A stretch of 64,000 nt of DNA from DASWZN01 sp963841635 (GTDB lineage Bacteria > Acidobacteriota > Terriglobia > Bryobacterales > Bryobacteraceae): NCBI GenBank assembly GCA_963841635.1, contig CAWJDO010000002.1, positions 5,355,902 to 5,419,901 on the forward strand. Reading direction: 5' to 3'. The translations under genes and the position numbers were made by a program. Below, piece after piece: positions 53,408-63,091 of this stretch; position 1 is the stretch's first letter, and each line of letters opens with the position of its first letter. The notes under the pieces were generated by a model. It ran no database searches. It had not been told where the DNA came from and was given only the letters and a program-made list of their open reading frames with translations.

Positions 53408-55222
53408 ATGCACAATGAACGTCCTCGCAGAGAAAACCCCGTCCGAGTACCGGGACAGGTGCCGATGTTGCGGCAACTGACCGGCGTTGTCCTTCCCTTG
53501 GTGACGGCGGCCTTGGTCCTCCTGGTCACCCTCGGCGCCACCCGCAGCGGCTACATTGAGCTGGACGATCGGCTCTACCTTCAAAACCAGCCCCCCGCAC
53601 AGGGCATGACCAGCGAGGCGGTTGTCTTCGCCTTCACCTCCGTCCGCGAGCTCTACTGGCACCCGCTGACGTGGCTCAGCCATGCGCTGGACGTCGAGAT
53701 CTTCGACTCCGCTCCCGCCGGCCATCACCTCACGAGCGTTCTGCTCCACGCCCTCGCGGCAGGATTGCTCTGCCTGCTGCTGATACGACTCGGTGCCGGA
53801 ACATCAACAGCAGCCGTCGGAAGTCTGCTTTGGGCGCTGCACCCGCTCCGCGTCGAGTCCTTCGCCTGGCTCGCGGAACGCAAAGACGTGCTCTGCGCAG
53901 CGTTCTTCCTGGCGGCGATCGCAGCCTACCTCCGCTACCTGGACCGGCCGTCACGGGCCCGCTACGCAGCCTGGTTGTCGCTGGGCCTGCTGGCATTGAT
54001 GTCGAAACCCACTGCCGTGAGCCTGCCCATAATTCTGCTGCTACTCGATTTCTGGCCGCGCCGCCGCCAGACCTCCCTGCTCCGCATCGTCCTCGAAAAG
54101 CTGCCCCTCGCTGCCGCCGCTGCCGCAGTCGCGATCCTGACGGCCATCGGCCAACAAAGCGCCGGCGCCACCTCGTTACTCCAGGGCCTCCCCTTGCATG
54201 TGCGTCTGGAGAACGCCGCCGTCTCCTGCCTCCGCTACCTCGCCAAGATGTTCTGGCCAGTGAACCTGAACCCCTTCTACCGCTACAACCCCAACCTGCC
54301 TGCCGCATGGGTCATCGCCTCAACCGCCCTGCTCGCCGTGATCACGGCAGTCGCCGTTCTCGAGCGCAAGCGCCGGCCCTGGCTGCTGTTCGGCTGGATC
54401 TGGTTCCTGGCGACGCTGCTACCGAACTCCGGGCTAGTTCAGGCTGGCTGGCAGTCCATGGCCGATCGCTTCACGCATCTGCCCATGATCGGCATCGTGA
54501 TCGCCGTGGCCTGGACGGTCGCCGATTGGGCCGGCGCGCAGCCGTGGCGTCAAAAAGCGGCCGCCTGGATCGCAGGCGTCGCGCTCGTAGCGCTTGCATC
54601 TCTCACTATCCGCCAGATCGGCTACTGGCACGACAGCGAGACGCTCTTCCTCCGGTCCATAGCCCTCGAAGACAGTGCCTTCATGCGCGAGAACATGGCT
54701 GCGACCCTCATGCGGCAAGGGCGCGACCGCGAGGCGGAGCCCCACCTGTTAGCGGGTCTGCGACTCGCGCCGAGGCAGTATACGCTCCACGACCACCTGG
54801 CCGACGTGTACCGGCGGACCGGGCGGCTGGATCAGGCCCTCTCCGAAGCCAACGCAGCGCTTGCGTTGGCCCCGGGTCAGCGCGCAGCAGTGGAAACGGC
54901 TGGGATGGTCCACCTCCGCCGAGCGGAATACAGCGCCGCTCTCGTTTACTTCGACCAAGCTCTCAAACTCGGAACCCCGCCGCCGACCATCGCCTCGCTG
55001 GTAAGCGACATGGGCGCCTCACTGGCCTCCAGCGGCCAACCCCGCGAAGCCGAGCCGCTGATCCGCAAAGCTCTGGATCTGAATCCGCTTCTAATTCAGG
55101 CCCGCCGTAACCTGGTCCTGGTCCTCGAAGACCAGCACCGCACCGAAGAAGCTCGCGCCGCCCTCGCCCAAGCCGTCCGCGCTACTGGCCCCCGTCCGGA
55201 GTACCGCGATCTTATGCCGTGA
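53408..55222 (+). CDS. TMTC-like membrane glycosyltransferase with TPR repeats 1
   Basis: A 604-residue protein with about ten transmembrane segments and an acidic ELDDRLY motif in the first loop, as in GT-C glycosyltransferases (DUF1736/TMTC type), then TPR repeats (AEPHLLAGLRLAPRQYTLHD, DQALSEANAALALAPGQRA, AEPLIRKALDLNPLLIQ). The start at 53408 aligns residue for residue with the paralogue at 59526 (both 604 residues). Eukaryotic TMTC proteins are O-mannosyltransferases; here the substrate is unknown. Confidence 0.8.
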   Translation: MHNERPRRENPVRVPGQVPMLRQLTGVVLPLVTAALVLLVTLGATRSGYIELDDRLYLQNQPPAQGMTSEAVVFAFTSVRELYWHPLTWLSHALDVEIFDSAPAGHHLTSVLLHALAAGLLCLLLIRLGAGTSTAAVGSLLWALHPLRVESFAWLAERKDVLCAAFFLAAIAAYLRYLDRPSRARYAAWLSLGLLALMSKPTAVSLPIILLLLDFWPRRRQTSLLRIVLEKLPLAAAAAAVAILTAIGQQSAGATSLLQGLPLHVRLENAAVSCLRYLAKMFWPVNLNPFYRYNPNLPAAWVIASTALLAVITAVAVLERKRRPWLLFGWIWFLATLLPNSGLVQAGWQSMADRFTHLPMIGIVIAVAWTVADWAGAQPWRQKAAAWIAGVALVALASLTIRQIGYWHDSETLFLRSIALEDSAFMRENMAATLMRQGRDREAEPHLLAGLRLAPRQYTLHDHLADVYRRTGRLDQALSEANAALALAPGQRAAVETAGMVHLRRAEYSAALVYFDQALKLGTPPPTIASLVSDMGASLASSGQPREAEPLIRKALDLNPLLIQARRNLVLVLEDQHRTEEARAALAQAVRATGPRPEYRDLMP

Positions 55223-55300
55223 GGCCGTTTACACGCCCCGCAGGGGCAGTCCCGACTACAGCATCACGCCGCAGAAGCGCTACGTCTATGACCAATCCGC
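55165..55300 (+). repeat. Duplication junction, near-identical to 61283-61418
   Basis: The last codons of the TMTC gene and the first RHS-derived bases are almost the same in both copies (GCCGTCCGCGCTACTGGCCC..., CCCCG(C/G)AGGGGCAGTCCCGA...). It marks the joint at which the tip-WD40-TMTC block was repeated. Confidence 0.75.
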
Positions 55301-57269
55301 CGGCAACGGCAGCATGGGCCGGCTCGGCCACGCCTACACCTGCCCCGCTTCCCCCAACGACTGTTCCTCCTGGACTACCGATCTCGGCTTCGTCTATTCG
55401 GTGCGCGGCGAACTCGCGGAAGTGTGGGAGCTCACGCCGCACTCCAATGGCGCCTACTACCACGTGAGCGCGACCTACTGGGCCAACGGCTTGATCAACA
55501 CCCTGAACTCCCGCCTCGGCAGCCTTCCCACCTGGACGTATAATCCAGAGGGAGAGGGCCGCGTTACTACCGTGTCCGATTCGACACCCCAGACATTGGT
55601 GTCCCCGACCAGCTACAACCTCTACGGCCTGCCCACAGGTATGACCTTCGGCTCAACCGATTACGACACCTTCCAATATGACGCCGCCACCGGCCGGATG
55701 ACGCAATTCGCAGCCGTTGTGCACAGTTCCTCGATGACCGCCACGCCGACCTGGAACGCCAACGGCTCGCTGCAGCAGTTGGCGATCACCGACGGGTTCA
55801 ATGCGAACAACACCCAGACCTGCACCTACCAGCACGACGACCTGGCGCGGATCGCCGCGGTCAACTGTCCGGGGAAATGGAGCCAGAGCTTCACCTACGG
55901 CTCGAACGGCTTCGGCAACGTGAACTGGACCGGCTCCCCCTCGCAGTTTACCCAGACCTACGACCCCGCTAGTAATCACTTCAATAGTTTTGGCAGTTAC
56001 AACGCCAACGGCTACCTGACCGGCGACATAACCCACAACTACACCTGGGACGCCGACGGCGAACTCTACCAGATCGTCAGCGGCACCTTGACCACCACGA
56101 TGACCTATGACGCCCTGGGCCGCCGGGTGGAGCAGGCGGTCGGCGGGGCCTACACGGAAATCGTGTACGGTCCGGGCGGAAGCAAGCTGGCGCTGGTCAA
56201 CGGCTCGGCACCGCCGCAGGCGGTGATCTCCGCGTTCATCCCGCTACCGGCAGGCGCGACGGCGGTCTACGCGGGCAACACGCTAAGCCGCTACCGTCAC
56301 TCCGATTGGCTGGGTTCCTCGCGGTTTTCCTCGACCCCCGCGCAGCCAACCTCGGTCCCCTACGATGGCGCTTACTCACCCATGGGCGAGAGTTACGTAG
56401 AGACCGGCACCATGACGGACCGCAACTTCACCGGCCAGAACCAGGATCTGACCACGGGTTCGAGCGGCGACCTCTACGATTTCGCGTACCGCGAGTACCA
56501 TCCCATTCACGGCCGCTGGATCTCGCCCGACCCGGCGGGGCTCGGAGCGGTCAACCAGGCCAACCCGCAGTCTTGGAATCGCTACGCGTATGTCAACGGC
56601 AGCCCGCTGAACCGAATAGACCCGCACGGACTGTGTAGCACCACATTCGGGTTTACGGCGGGCTCGAATTGTCCAGATAACGGCCTCGGGGGCGCCTCAA
56701 CCACCCTTCCTTCGGACCCAGCCGGAATTATTGGCGAGAACTACAACTGGTATTACGCCAGCAATGGAACGGCGCCTGCTCAAAACTTCGCGCCCACAGG
56801 CGCCGGCACCGTCGCCGGCGCTGCCCAGGCAGAGGGCTTGACCGGGTACACCACGGCCCCAAACAGCGGTCTGTCCAACCAGGGCGGCATCTTCCAGGCC
56901 GACATCGGCGCGATGCACGAATTTCAATGGGCCGCCCTGTGGAACGAACTGTTCTGGGCAAAACTGGCCCAAAAGTACTGGTCGTCCGGCCCACAGGCCT
57001 ACGCAGACCTCAGCGGCGGCGCAATACAGATCGCATACGGCGCGATCTGGCTTCGGACGCCGTTCGCCGGCTCAGTCAATGTCGGCGGAAACGGCGGAAT
57101 AGCGTTTGGGCTGCCCGGCTGGGGCGGGTTCGGCAGCCCCTTGACGCTGTCGTTCGCTCCTGGCCCTACATTTACAGCAGGGACATGCCCGCCGGGTTAT
57201 CACTGGCAGTTCGATCCCAGCAATACCGGAGCAGGCGCATGCTACCTGACTCCAACGGCCACGCCGTGA
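55223..57269 (+). pseudogene. Truncated RHS gene with alternative C-terminal tip
   Basis: The frame is a 5'-truncated RHS copy that enters homology at SPDYSITPQKRYVYDQSAGN and has no start codon before the Met at 55314. It includes YD repeats, the core end (REYHPIHGRWISPDPAG, RYAYVNGSPLNRIDPHGL) and a different ~200-residue tip with a glycine-rich region, ending CPPGYHWQFDPSN...GACYLTP. It looks like a silent tip cassette that could recombine with the upstream RHS gene. Confidence 0.8.
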
Positions 57270-57329
57270 ATCGCGGCGTGGGTGAGATAGCCGTGCTGCG
57301 TGCGCGTCGGGGAGTCGGAGGTTGCACGG

Positions 57330-58448
57330 ATGCGTAGGGTTGCGGCGGCGCTTGCCAGCCTGGCGCTCTCGGTTTCGGCAGGGGGGAATCAGGCCCTGTC
57401 GCACGCGCCGTCGCTCTCACTGCTCCATTTCAGCCCCGACGGGCGTTACGTCCTCGCGCAGGACGAGTCGAGCGTGACGGTGCTCACCGTGCAGCCCTTC
57501 GAGGTTCTGTTTCGCATTCCGGCCGAAAACGCGCTGCGCGCCCAGTTCACGGCGGATTCGCAGCAAATCGTGTTGATAGCCTCTGCCACGCGCACGACTT
57601 CGCAGCGCATTTTAATTGTGCGTTCTCCGCCGCGCGTAGAGCGCTGGAGCGTCGCCAACCAGGCGCGTGTGGAGTCCACCGAGCTGCGTCTGCCCCCGTG
57701 CGACACCCAAGCCCTGTCGCCGGACGGCCGTTTCCTGGCGTGCGTCGATTTCGGCGGAACGCTGCACCTGGTTGACGTTGGTTCAGGCCAGACCATCTTC
57801 CAGAAGGAGAGATTTGGAAAGAAGTTCCTAGTTGGGGATCTCAACACTCTGGAGAACCCTCAGCGTGAAGAGGGCGATCCAGGAGCGGCAGCCATCGACT
57901 TCTCGCCCGGCGGCCGCTACGTTGTGGCCGCCCCAGAGGGTCCGAAGGCAGACGGCTCCCCGGTCGGCTTCGACTTGGAGCAGAGAAAGCCAATCAAGCT
58001 CGAACGGAAACTGAAGGACCTTGAGCACCTCGTGTTCGTCTTCGCCGGGCCGACGCGACTGGTCACGGCGGACCTCGATCTGTTGCATCCTGCCGTGAAA
58101 GCCACGGTCATCGCGTGGCCCTCCGGGAAGGTGTTGTTGAAGACAAAGATTCCTGGCGGCGGGTTCCTGTTCCAAGCCACGGACCCGGGTTTCATCCTCG
58201 TCCGTCCCTTCGGGCAAGGTGCGTTCTTCGACCCGCAAGCGAAGCGGAGCGCCGCCACGGAGCTCAGGACCGGCAAGGTGATCATCAGCGAAACCCCAGC
58301 TCTGGACGTGCTCGGGAACCATTACGTTACTCAGCTCACAGACGGCCGAGTCGCCCTTTACGAGAGGGGCAGGCGCGAGCCCGTCGCGACCATAGAAGTG
58401 ATTGTGCGGCGGACACGTCGGAAGGTCGGAGGTTGGACGGATGCTTAG
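57330..58448 (+). CDS. Secreted WD40-like beta-propeller protein 2
   Basis: A 372-residue protein, paralogue of the one at 52075 (LLHFSPDGRYVLAQDESSVT, VTVLTVQPFEVLFRIPAENA, TQALSPDGRFLACVDFGGTL). Signal peptide: RRVAAALASLALSVSAGG. ATG at 57330 with GGAGG 8 nt upstream. The tail overlaps the next gene by 8 bp. It is very close in sequence to protein 3. Confidence 0.75.
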   Translation: MRRVAAALASLALSVSAGGNQALSHAPSLSLLHFSPDGRYVLAQDESSVTVLTVQPFEVLFRIPAENALRAQFTADSQQIVLIASATRTTSQRILIVRSPPRVERWSVANQARVESTELRLPPCDTQALSPDGRFLACVDFGGTLHLVDVGSGQTIFQKERFGKKFLVGDLNTLENPQREEGDPGAAAIDFSPGGRYVVAAPEGPKADGSPVGFDLEQRKPIKLERKLKDLEHLVFVFAGPTRLVTADLDLLHPAVKATVIAWPSGKVLLKTKIPGGGFLFQATDPGFILVRPFGQGAFFDPQAKRSAATELRTGKVIISETPALDVLGNHYVTQLTDGRVALYERGRREPVATIEVIVRRTRRKVGGWTDA

Positions 58449-59541
58449 GTTTGTGGCGGCGCTTGCCAGCCTGGCGCTCTTGGTCTCGGCAGCGGAGACT
58501 CAGGCCCCGCCGCACGCGCCGCCGCTCTCACTACTCCGTTTTAGCCCTAACGGGCGATACGTCCTCGCGCAGGACGAGTCGAGCGTGACAGTGCTCACCG
58601 TGCAGCCCTTCGCGGTTCTGTTTCGCATTCCGGCCGAAAACGCCCTACCCGCCCAGTTCACGCCGGATTCGCAGCAAATCGTGTTGATAGCCTCTGCCAC
58701 GCGCACGAGTTCGCAGCGCATTTTAATTGTGCGTTCTCCGCCGCGCGTAGAGCGCTGGCGCGTCGCCAACCAGGCGCGTGTGGAGTCCACTCAGGTACGT
58801 TTGCCGCCGTGCGGCACCCAAGCCCTGTCGCCGGACGGCCATACTGTGGTGTGCGTGGACTTTGGCGGAACGCTGCACCTGGTTGACGTTCTGTCCGGCC
58901 AGACCATCTTCGAGAGGGCGAAGTTCGGGCGACAGATCCTGATCGAGGACTCGGCGCTCACGTACCGTTACGAATATGGCGATCCCGCGTCCGCCATAAT
59001 CCAGTTCTCGCCCGATGGCGACTTCATTGTCACCGCTCCAGAGGGTTGGGAGGCGGTGGGCTCTCCGGTCGGCTTCGACTTGCGCCAGGAGAAGCCAATG
59101 AAGCTGGAAGGGAAACTGAAGGACCTCGAGCACTTCGTGTTCGCCTTCGCCGGGCCGACGCGACTGATCAAGGCGTATCTCGATCTGTTGGATCCTGCTG
59201 TGACAGCCGCGGTCATCGCGTGGCCCTCCGGGAAGGTGCTGATGAAGACAAAGATCCCCGGCGGCGGGCTCCTGTTCCAAGCCACGGACCCGGGTTTCAT
59301 CCTGGTCCGTCCCTTCGGGCAGGGTGCCTTCTTCGATCCGCAAGCGAAGCGGAGCGCCGCCGCGGAACTCACGACCGGCAATGTCATCATCAGCGAAACT
59401 CCAGCTTTGGACGTGCTCGGGAACCATTACGTGACTCAGCTCACGGACGGCCGAGTCGCCCTTTACGAGAGGGGTAGGCCCGAGCCAGTCGCGACCATCA
59501 GGCTCGACGTCCCCTCGGATCCGAAATGCCGTACACACTAG
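58441..59541 (+). CDS. Secreted WD40-like beta-propeller protein 3
   Basis: A 366-residue paralogue, adjacent and nearly the same over long stretches (SVTVLTVQPFAVLFRIPAEN, ILIVRSPPRVERWRVANQAR, FILVRPFGQGAFFDPQAKR). ATG at 58441 with GGAGG upstream, the same context as protein 2, indicating a recent tandem duplication. Signal peptide LRFVAALASLALLVSAAE. Confidence 0.75.
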   Translation: MLRFVAALASLALLVSAAETQAPPHAPPLSLLRFSPNGRYVLAQDESSVTVLTVQPFAVLFRIPAENALPAQFTPDSQQIVLIASATRTSSQRILIVRSPPRVERWRVANQARVESTQVRLPPCGTQALSPDGHTVVCVDFGGTLHLVDVLSGQTIFERAKFGRQILIEDSALTYRYEYGDPASAIIQFSPDGDFIVTAPEGWEAVGSPVGFDLRQEKPMKLEGKLKDLEHFVFAFAGPTRLIKAYLDLLDPAVTAAVIAWPSGKVLMKTKIPGGGLLFQATDPGFILVRPFGQGAFFDPQAKRSAAAELTTGNVIISETPALDVLGNHYVTQLTDGRVALYERGRPEPVATIRLDVPSDPKCRTH

Positions 59542-61340
59542 CGCGCCACAAAGCGCGACCGGTGGCATGCGCCCCCGGAAGGCGAGGGTCCCGCGGATTG
59601 CCTGCTCTCCAGGCTGCGCTCGTAGCTGCCTCGGTCCTCTTGGCCACCCTTCCTGCCATCCGCGGCGCCTACGTCGAGTTCGATGACCAGCTCTACCTGC
59701 GTGATCATGCGCCTGCTCACGGCCTCAACACCGAAAGCATCGCATTCGCTTTTACCTCCATCAAGGAGCTCTACTGGCACCCGCTCGCCTGGCTGAGCCA
59801 TGCCCTGGACGTTGAGCTGTTCGGCTCCGCGCCTGCCGGCCACCACTTCACCAGTATTCTGCTTCACGCGATCTCGGCCGGCCTGCTCTTCCGCATCCTC
59901 AACCGGCTTGGCACGGGCGCCCGGGCCGCTGCGGCCGGAGCCCTCCTCTGGGCCCTCCACCCACTACGCGTCGAGTCTTTCGCCTGGCTCGCAGAGCGCA
60001 AGGACGTCCTCTGCGCGGCCTTCTTTCTCGCCGCGATCCTCGCGTACCTCCACTACCTGGACCGCCGAACGCGGCCACGCTACGCGGCATGGCTCTGTCT
60101 GGGCCTGATGGCGCTGATGTCAAAACCTACGGCCGTGAGCCTGCCGGCCGTCCTACTGCTGCTCGATTTCTGGCCGCGCCGCCGTCACATACCCAAGCTC
60201 CGCCTCGTACTCGAAAAGCTGCCGCTCTTGGCGGCTGCCGCGGCGGTCGCGGCCCTCACCATGATCGGCCAGCAACGCAGCGGCGCCACCACGCTGCTTC
60301 GGGAAATCTCCTTCCACGTCCGCGTGGAGAACGCGGCGGTCTCCTGCCTCCGCTACTTCGGCAAAATGCTCTGGCCAGTGAGCCTTAACCCCTTCTATCC
60401 GTACCACCCCAACTTGCCCGCGGCCTCGGTCCTCGCCTCCGCCGCCCTGCTCGCCGCGCTTACGGCGCTTGCCATCCAGCAACGCAAGCGCCGGCCCTGG
60501 CTGCTGTTCGGATGGCTCTGGTTCCTGGTCACATTGCTGCCCAACTCGGGACTGGTACAGGCCGGCTGGCAGTCCATCGCCGATCGCTTCACGCACCTGC
60601 CCATGATCGGAATCGTCATCGCTCTGGTCTGGACGGTCGCGGACTGGGCCGCCGGCCACCCAGCCCGCCAGCGCGTGGCCGCCTGGACAGCGGCTGCGGT
60701 ACTCGTGGCGCTGTCGGGGCTCACCATCCGCCAGATCGGCTACTGGCGCGACAGCGAAACGCTGTTCCGCCATTCAATTGCCCTCGAGGACAGCGCCTTC
60801 ATGCGCGGGAACCTGGCGAACGTGCTCATGCAGGAGGGCCGCGACAGCGAGGCCGAGACGCACCTGCTGGCGGGCTTGCGCGTCGATCCGCGCGCCGACA
60901 CGGTGCACGACAGCCTGGCCAAGCTCTACCGCCGCACCGACCGCCTGGATCAGGCCCTTGCCGAAGCCAACACCGCGCTCGCCTTGGCTCCGGACAAGCG
61001 TGTGGTGGTCGAAACGGCAGGCTTGATTTACTACCGCCGGGGTGACTGCGCCACGGCCGCGACCTACTTCGAGCGAGCCCTTCGACTCGGCACTCCGGCC
61101 GAGAGCATCGCCACCCTGATGAACGATGCCGGCGTCTGGCTCGCCTCCCAGGGCCGCCCGAGCGAAGCCGAGCCCCTGATTCGCCGCGCCGTCGAGTTGG
61201 ACCCGCTTCTGGTCCAGGCCCGCCGCAACTTGGTCCTCGTCCTCGAAGACCAGGGCCGCACCGAAGAAGCTCGCGCCGCCCTCGGCCAAGCCGTCCGCGC
61301 TACTGGCCCCCGTCCGGAGTACCGCGATCTTATTCCGTGA
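59526..61340 (+). CDS. TMTC-like membrane glycosyltransferase with TPR repeats 2
   Basis: A 604-residue paralogue of the protein at 53408, with EFDDQLY in the first loop, multiple transmembrane segments (LLWALHPLRVESFAWLAERK, LLFGWLWFLVTLLPNSG), and TPR repeats at the C-terminus (DQALAEANTALALAPDKRV, AEPLIRRAVELDPLLVQ). It overlaps the WD40 gene by 16 bp. Substrate unknown. Confidence 0.8.
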   Translation: MPYTLARHKARPVACAPGRRGSRGLPALQAALVAASVLLATLPAIRGAYVEFDDQLYLRDHAPAHGLNTESIAFAFTSIKELYWHPLAWLSHALDVELFGSAPAGHHFTSILLHAISAGLLFRILNRLGTGARAAAAGALLWALHPLRVESFAWLAERKDVLCAAFFLAAILAYLHYLDRRTRPRYAAWLCLGLMALMSKPTAVSLPAVLLLLDFWPRRRHIPKLRLVLEKLPLLAAAAAVAALTMIGQQRSGATTLLREISFHVRVENAAVSCLRYFGKMLWPVSLNPFYPYHPNLPAASVLASAALLAALTALAIQQRKRRPWLLFGWLWFLVTLLPNSGLVQAGWQSIADRFTHLPMIGIVIALVWTVADWAAGHPARQRVAAWTAAAVLVALSGLTIRQIGYWRDSETLFRHSIALEDSAFMRGNLANVLMQEGRDSEAETHLLAGLRVDPRADTVHDSLAKLYRRTDRLDQALAEANTALALAPDKRVVVETAGLIYYRRGDCATAATYFERALRLGTPAESIATLMNDAGVWLASQGRPSEAEPLIRRAVELDPLLVQARRNLVLVLEDQGRTEEARAALGQAVRATGPRPEYRDLIP

Positions 61341-61418
61341 GGCCGTCTACACGCCCCGGAGGGGCAGTCCCGACTACAGCATCACGTCGCAGAAGCACTA
61401 CGCCTACGATCCGTCCAC
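61283..61418 (+). repeat. Duplication junction, near-identical to 55165-55300
   Basis: Second copy of the TMTC-end/RHS joint. It shows that the block was amplified by recombination at this point, then cut off near the end of the T4SS gene. Confidence 0.75.
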
Positions 61419-61465
61419 ACTCCAGAACAACATGGGCCGCCTCGCCCACGCACAACCGTCCGTCC
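61341..61465 (+). pseudogene. RHS remnant abutting virB8
   Basis: RHS-derived frame SPDYSITSQKHYAYDPSTLQ and NNMGRLAHAQPS survives, then homology fades at about 61465, next to the convergent virB8-like stop at 61466. It is the third occurrence of the same RHS segment in the window. Confidence 0.7.
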
Positions 61466-62221
61466 TCACCGGCTGTCCATCAACCCCGACTCCTGCAGCA
61501 ACCCGCCCTCCTTCTCCCCCACCATCTGCTCCTCGCGGTACTCGGCCACGAGCAACCCGCTCGGGACGCGCTCCGAGCGCCGGTCCTGGATCAGCCGCAC
61601 CTGGTACTTGCCGACGATCCTGTCGGTGAACTCGCTCTTGCTCCGAATGCGGTGAACCTCCTTCACCCCGAACGCCTGGTACGTCCACGCCTGCCCAGCC
61701 ACCGGCTCGATCGATCGAATCTTGAACGATGACGTGATCTGATCCTCCCTGATCTTGCCGACCAGGTCCTGGTCGCGGAGCAGGCCGAGGCTGTACGCGC
61801 GGAGATTCTGGGTCATCATGTTGAGCGCGTCGGCGAGGTTCTTGTCTACCGACGTCGGTGTGTACCGCATGTAGCTTTCGAGGAACTTCCGGACCACCGC
61901 CCGACCCTCGATATCCGTCGGCGGTACGTCGCCGGCTTGCCCGGCAGCCAAAACACTCAAGAGGCTCGTTGCGGACACGGGCCTCCCGCTGATCACCGTC
62001 GCCTCGCCGTCCGCGGACACTCGAATCACCGTCGCGGGCTGCAGGCGCACGTAGATCGCGAACAGCAGGGAAATCAAAGCGATCACGCCAAACAACCCGG
62101 CCATCAGCATCGACCGGTTGGCGTACGCCCGAAGCTGGCCGTCGTGCTCGTAGTACCTGCTGTACCCAAGCCTCTCAGGCAGCGCCTCCGCGACCGCCGT
62201 CTTCTTGCGGCTGAAGAACAT
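61466..62221 (-). CDS. virB8: VirB8/TrbF-like T4SS inner-membrane protein
   Basis: A 251-residue protein with a short cytoplasmic N-terminus, one transmembrane segment (SMLMAGLFGVIALISLLFAI, residues ~37-56) and a periplasmic domain (RKFLESYMRYTPTSVDKNLA, YQVRLIQDRRSERVPSGLLV), the VirB8/TrbF layout. It lies 12 bp after virB6 in the same direction. Its 3' end is the boundary of the RHS array. Confidence 0.78.
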   Translation of the reverse strand: MFFSRKKTAVAEALPERLGYSRYYEHDGQLRAYANRSMLMAGLFGVIALISLLFAIYVRLQPATVIRVSADGEATVISGRPVSATSLLSVLAAGQAGDVPPTDIEGRAVVRKFLESYMRYTPTSVDKNLADALNMMTQNLRAYSLGLLRDQDLVGKIREDQITSSFKIRSIEPVAGQAWTYQAFGVKEVHRIRSKSEFTDRIVGKYQVRLIQDRRSERVPSGLLVAEYREEQMVGEKEGGLLQESGLMDSR

Positions 62222-62233
62222 TGCGCCCTCCCG

Positions 62234-63082
62234 TTATCCCTTCTTCATCGCCAGGCTCTTCACCGACCCCAAGGCCGAGTTGACGGTGTAGATGATCGCC
62301 AGCATGGAACTCCCGATCTCGCCGGTCACAATCCGCCTGGCGAGAAACGGAATCAACGCGACCATGACCGCAAACAGAATGCTCGCCAGCGACATCAGAA
62401 GCGCCGTGCTGGCGCCCTGGAACCACCCGCCGAGGCTATCGGCGGACAGCATCGCAGCTAGGCTGTCCGCGTTCACGGCGGTCAAAAGCACGCTGAACAG
62501 GGCATAGACGATGCCCCACGCGTGGAAGATAAAGAGGTTCACCAAGTAGCTGCGGGCCAATTGGCCGACCCCGAAGGCCGGATAGAGCGCCAGGATCAGC
62601 GGACCGCAGGCGTACAGTACGGCGCCGTACAGGCAATACAGAATCGTGAAGATCAGCAGCGCGATGGGGAAGACGACCGCCGCGATCAACTGGACGAGCA
62701 CGCTGATAAGAGCCACGATGCTGCTGACCACGAGATTGAACCAGCTCGCATTGCCCATGCCGGTGAAGTACTGATTCACTTGCAGCATCCAGTTGCTGGC
62801 CCAGTCGTTCGGGGAGATCGCGGCTGCCACCTGGTTGAACGTGCCGTTGACCGAGCGAAAGATCGTGTCGTAGTTCGAAAGGACCAGGCCGAGCAGGAGA
62901 AACTTGGCCGCCGCGATGCCGATCATGCGCGCGTCGCCTCCCCGCGCGTATGCCTCATATACGGCGAACAGCGCGCACAGCAGAAGGACCGCGTTCGCGA
63001 TACCCGTGATCGCACCCATGGGACCGAGAGCCCCGGAAACGCCATTCAGCACTGTCTGGAAGGTCCGCTCGAAGAAGAACAT
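62234..63082 (-). CDS. virB6: VirB6/TrbL-like T4SS polytopic membrane protein
   Basis: A 282-residue protein with about six or seven hydrophobic segments (ITGIANAVLLLCALFAVYEA, AAAKFLLLGLVLSNY, LVVSSIVALISVLVQLIAAV, FPIALLIFTILYCLYGAVLY, LLMSLASILFAVMVALIPFL), typical of VirB6/TrbL. Spacing to its neighbours is 9 and 12 bp, so it is in an operon with VirB5- and VirB8-like genes. Confidence 0.78.
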   Translation of the reverse strand: MFFFERTFQTVLNGVSGALGPMGAITGIANAVLLLCALFAVYEAYARGGDARMIGIAAAKFLLLGLVLSNYDTIFRSVNGTFNQVAAAISPNDWASNWMLQVNQYFTGMGNASWFNLVVSSIVALISVLVQLIAAVVFPIALLIFTILYCLYGAVLYACGPLILALYPAFGVGQLARSYLVNLFIFHAWGIVYALFSVLLTAVNADSLAAMLSADSLGGWFQGASTALLMSLASILFAVMVALIPFLARRIVTGEIGSSMLAIIYTVNSALGSVKSLAMKKG

Positions 63083-63091
63083 CCGGCCCCC

